A DNA stretch of 7,349 nt from an uncultured euryarchaeote (lineage in GTDB: Archaea > Thermoplasmatota > Poseidoniia > Poseidoniales > Poseidoniaceae). The notes beneath the pieces were generated by a model. The model was given only the letters and a program-made list of their open reading frames with translations. It searched no databases and was not told the origin of the DNA. The stretch covers positions 1-7,349 of the forward strand of contig CALBJF010000291.1 of NCBI GenBank assembly GCA_937892665.1. The letters run 5' to 3'. The translations under genes were made by a program, and so were the position numbers. Positions 6,627 to 7,349 of this stretch are shown here, piece by piece; the first letter of the stretch is position 1; each line of letters starts with the position of its first letter.

Positions 6627-7349
6627 ATGCGTCTGTTTGATATTTCCCTTCGTCTCCCCCGTACTATGCGAACCGTAGCAACGATTGTCCTTTGTTTGCT
6701 TCTGCTGCCAATTGTGGCTCCTGTTTTATCTGCATCAGCGTCTTTAATTGATGCGGGTCAAACCGAGCAAATCAATGAAAAAGTTGTTGCATGGCAGCAA
6801 CTAAGCGATGGGAAAGTTCTGATGGTAACAGGTTCAGGAATCCTTTCAGTCAACACATTCGAATCTGGAACGCACACAGCAGTCTGGAGTCTTGATCTCA
6901 ACGTTACTGCAAATTCAGCCCGAGTTGATTCAGGGGAGAATCTTGTTTCTGTATCACACGCTTCAGGTGTTGTTATTATCCAAATGACACAACAAATCAT
7001 CACGCAGTACATCAATACCTCAAATCCTGTCGATGCAGTCGATTGGGATAACGATGGAGATATCTGGATTGGATATTTCCCTGGTCTGCGAAGAGCTGAG
7101 GAATGGAGCGGAGGCCTTCCATCTGGTATCGTGACCAGTTCTCACACTGGTGGAATGACATCAATGCTGGTTACATCAGACGGCCATATTCTCACAGGAG
7201 GATACGATAACCGGGTTAAGGTTCACGACAATACCGGTACGTTAGTCCAACAATTGACTGATATGACGTCTTCAGTGAATGCACTGGAACTCGATGCCCA
7301 AGGGCGCTTATTGGTGGGAACTGCTGGTGGCGATTTGTTCCGTTACAAT
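6627..7349 (+). CDS. Secreted beta-propeller (WD40/PQQ-like) protein, 3' partial
   Basis: The frame opens at ATG 6627 and stays open for 241 codons to the window edge, so the gene continues downstream. The N-terminus is a Sec signal peptide: basic region to Arg15, hydrophobic core 16-34 (LCLLLLPIVAPVL) and an AxA cleavage site at 36-38. The mature part is beta-rich and has propeller-blade features: WQQLSDGKVLMVTGSG (about 60-75), DWDNDGDIWIGY (139-150) and SDGHILTGGYDNRVKVHD, a WD40-like blade, then DAQGRLLVGTAGGDLF near the end. DWDNDGD (139-145) matches the DxDxDGD calcium loop of FG-GAP/VCBS blades. It is expected outside the cytoplasmic membrane, free or anchored by an unseen C-terminus. 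An in-frame TAG at 6618-6620 bars any earlier start; ATG 6666 (Met14) would also keep the signal peptide. There is no good ribosome binding site, so translation may be coupled to the coiled-coil gene 10 bp upstream. The propeller subfamily and ligand are unknown. Confidence 0.8.
   Translation, partial: MRLFDISLRLPRTMRTVATIVLCLLLLPIVAPVLSASASLIDAGQTEQINEKVVAWQQLSDGKVLMVTGSGILSVNTFESGTHTAVWSLDLNVTANSARVDSGENLVSVSHASGVVIIQMTQQIITQYINTSNPVDAVDWDNDGDIWIGYFPGLRRAEEWSGGLPSGIVTSSHTGGMTSMLVTSDGHILTGGYDNRVKVHDNTGTLVQQLTDMTSSVNALELDAQGRLLVGTAGGDLFRYN

Noticed and set aside
6666..6668. Second ATG (Met14) as the start of the propeller gene
   Set aside because: No ribosome binding site precedes it; ATG 6627 gives a normal basic N-region for the signal peptide and tight spacing to the upstream gene. 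It remains a minor alternative.
1..7349. CRISPR arrays, tRNA/rRNA genes, insertion sequences or prophage
   Set aside because: No direct-repeat array, tRNA cloverleaf or rRNA core, transposase, integrase or terminal inverted repeats were seen on either strand.

Overview
The window carries six genes, all on the + strand and tightly packed (gaps of 48, 48, 9, 102 and 10 bp). Both end genes are cut by the window edges. Signs of a streamlined archaeal genome are GGTGA- and GGATGGG-type ribosome binding sites, a PssA-type CDP-alcohol phosphotransferase (archaetidylserine synthase in archaea), an ArsR-like winged-helix regulator, a small protein made only of zinc ribbons, and an exported beta-propeller. 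The overall style suggests a marine planktonic euryarchaeon (Poseidoniales / Marine Group II-like). That taxonomic call is inference from gene style, not from a marker gene. There are no tRNA, rRNA, CRISPR or mobile-element signals.

Left block (2-4063): a heavy-metal P1B-type ATPase open at its 5' end, a cysteine-free ArsR-like winged-helix protein, a 130-aa protein with three double-CxxC zinc ribbons, and a membrane PssA-family archaetidylserine synthase. The short gaps suggest one or two transcription units. The zinc-ribbon and pssA genes are 9 bp apart and probably translationally coupled.

The only sizeable intergenic gap (4064-4165, 102 bp) holds overlapping inverted repeats built on CGCGA/TCGCG, a T5 tract and a weak TATA-like element. 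It probably separates two transcription units.

Right block (4166-7349): an 816-aa arginine/glutamate-rich, very long coiled-coil protein with a Pro/Gly-rich tail and a single DGEFGTSDD Ca-loop-like motif. It is followed 10 bp later by a secreted beta-propeller protein with a signal peptide and a DWDNDGD loop, which runs off the window. This pair is the least explained part of the window. It could be a structural or envelope-associated module, but nothing in the sequence assigns a function.
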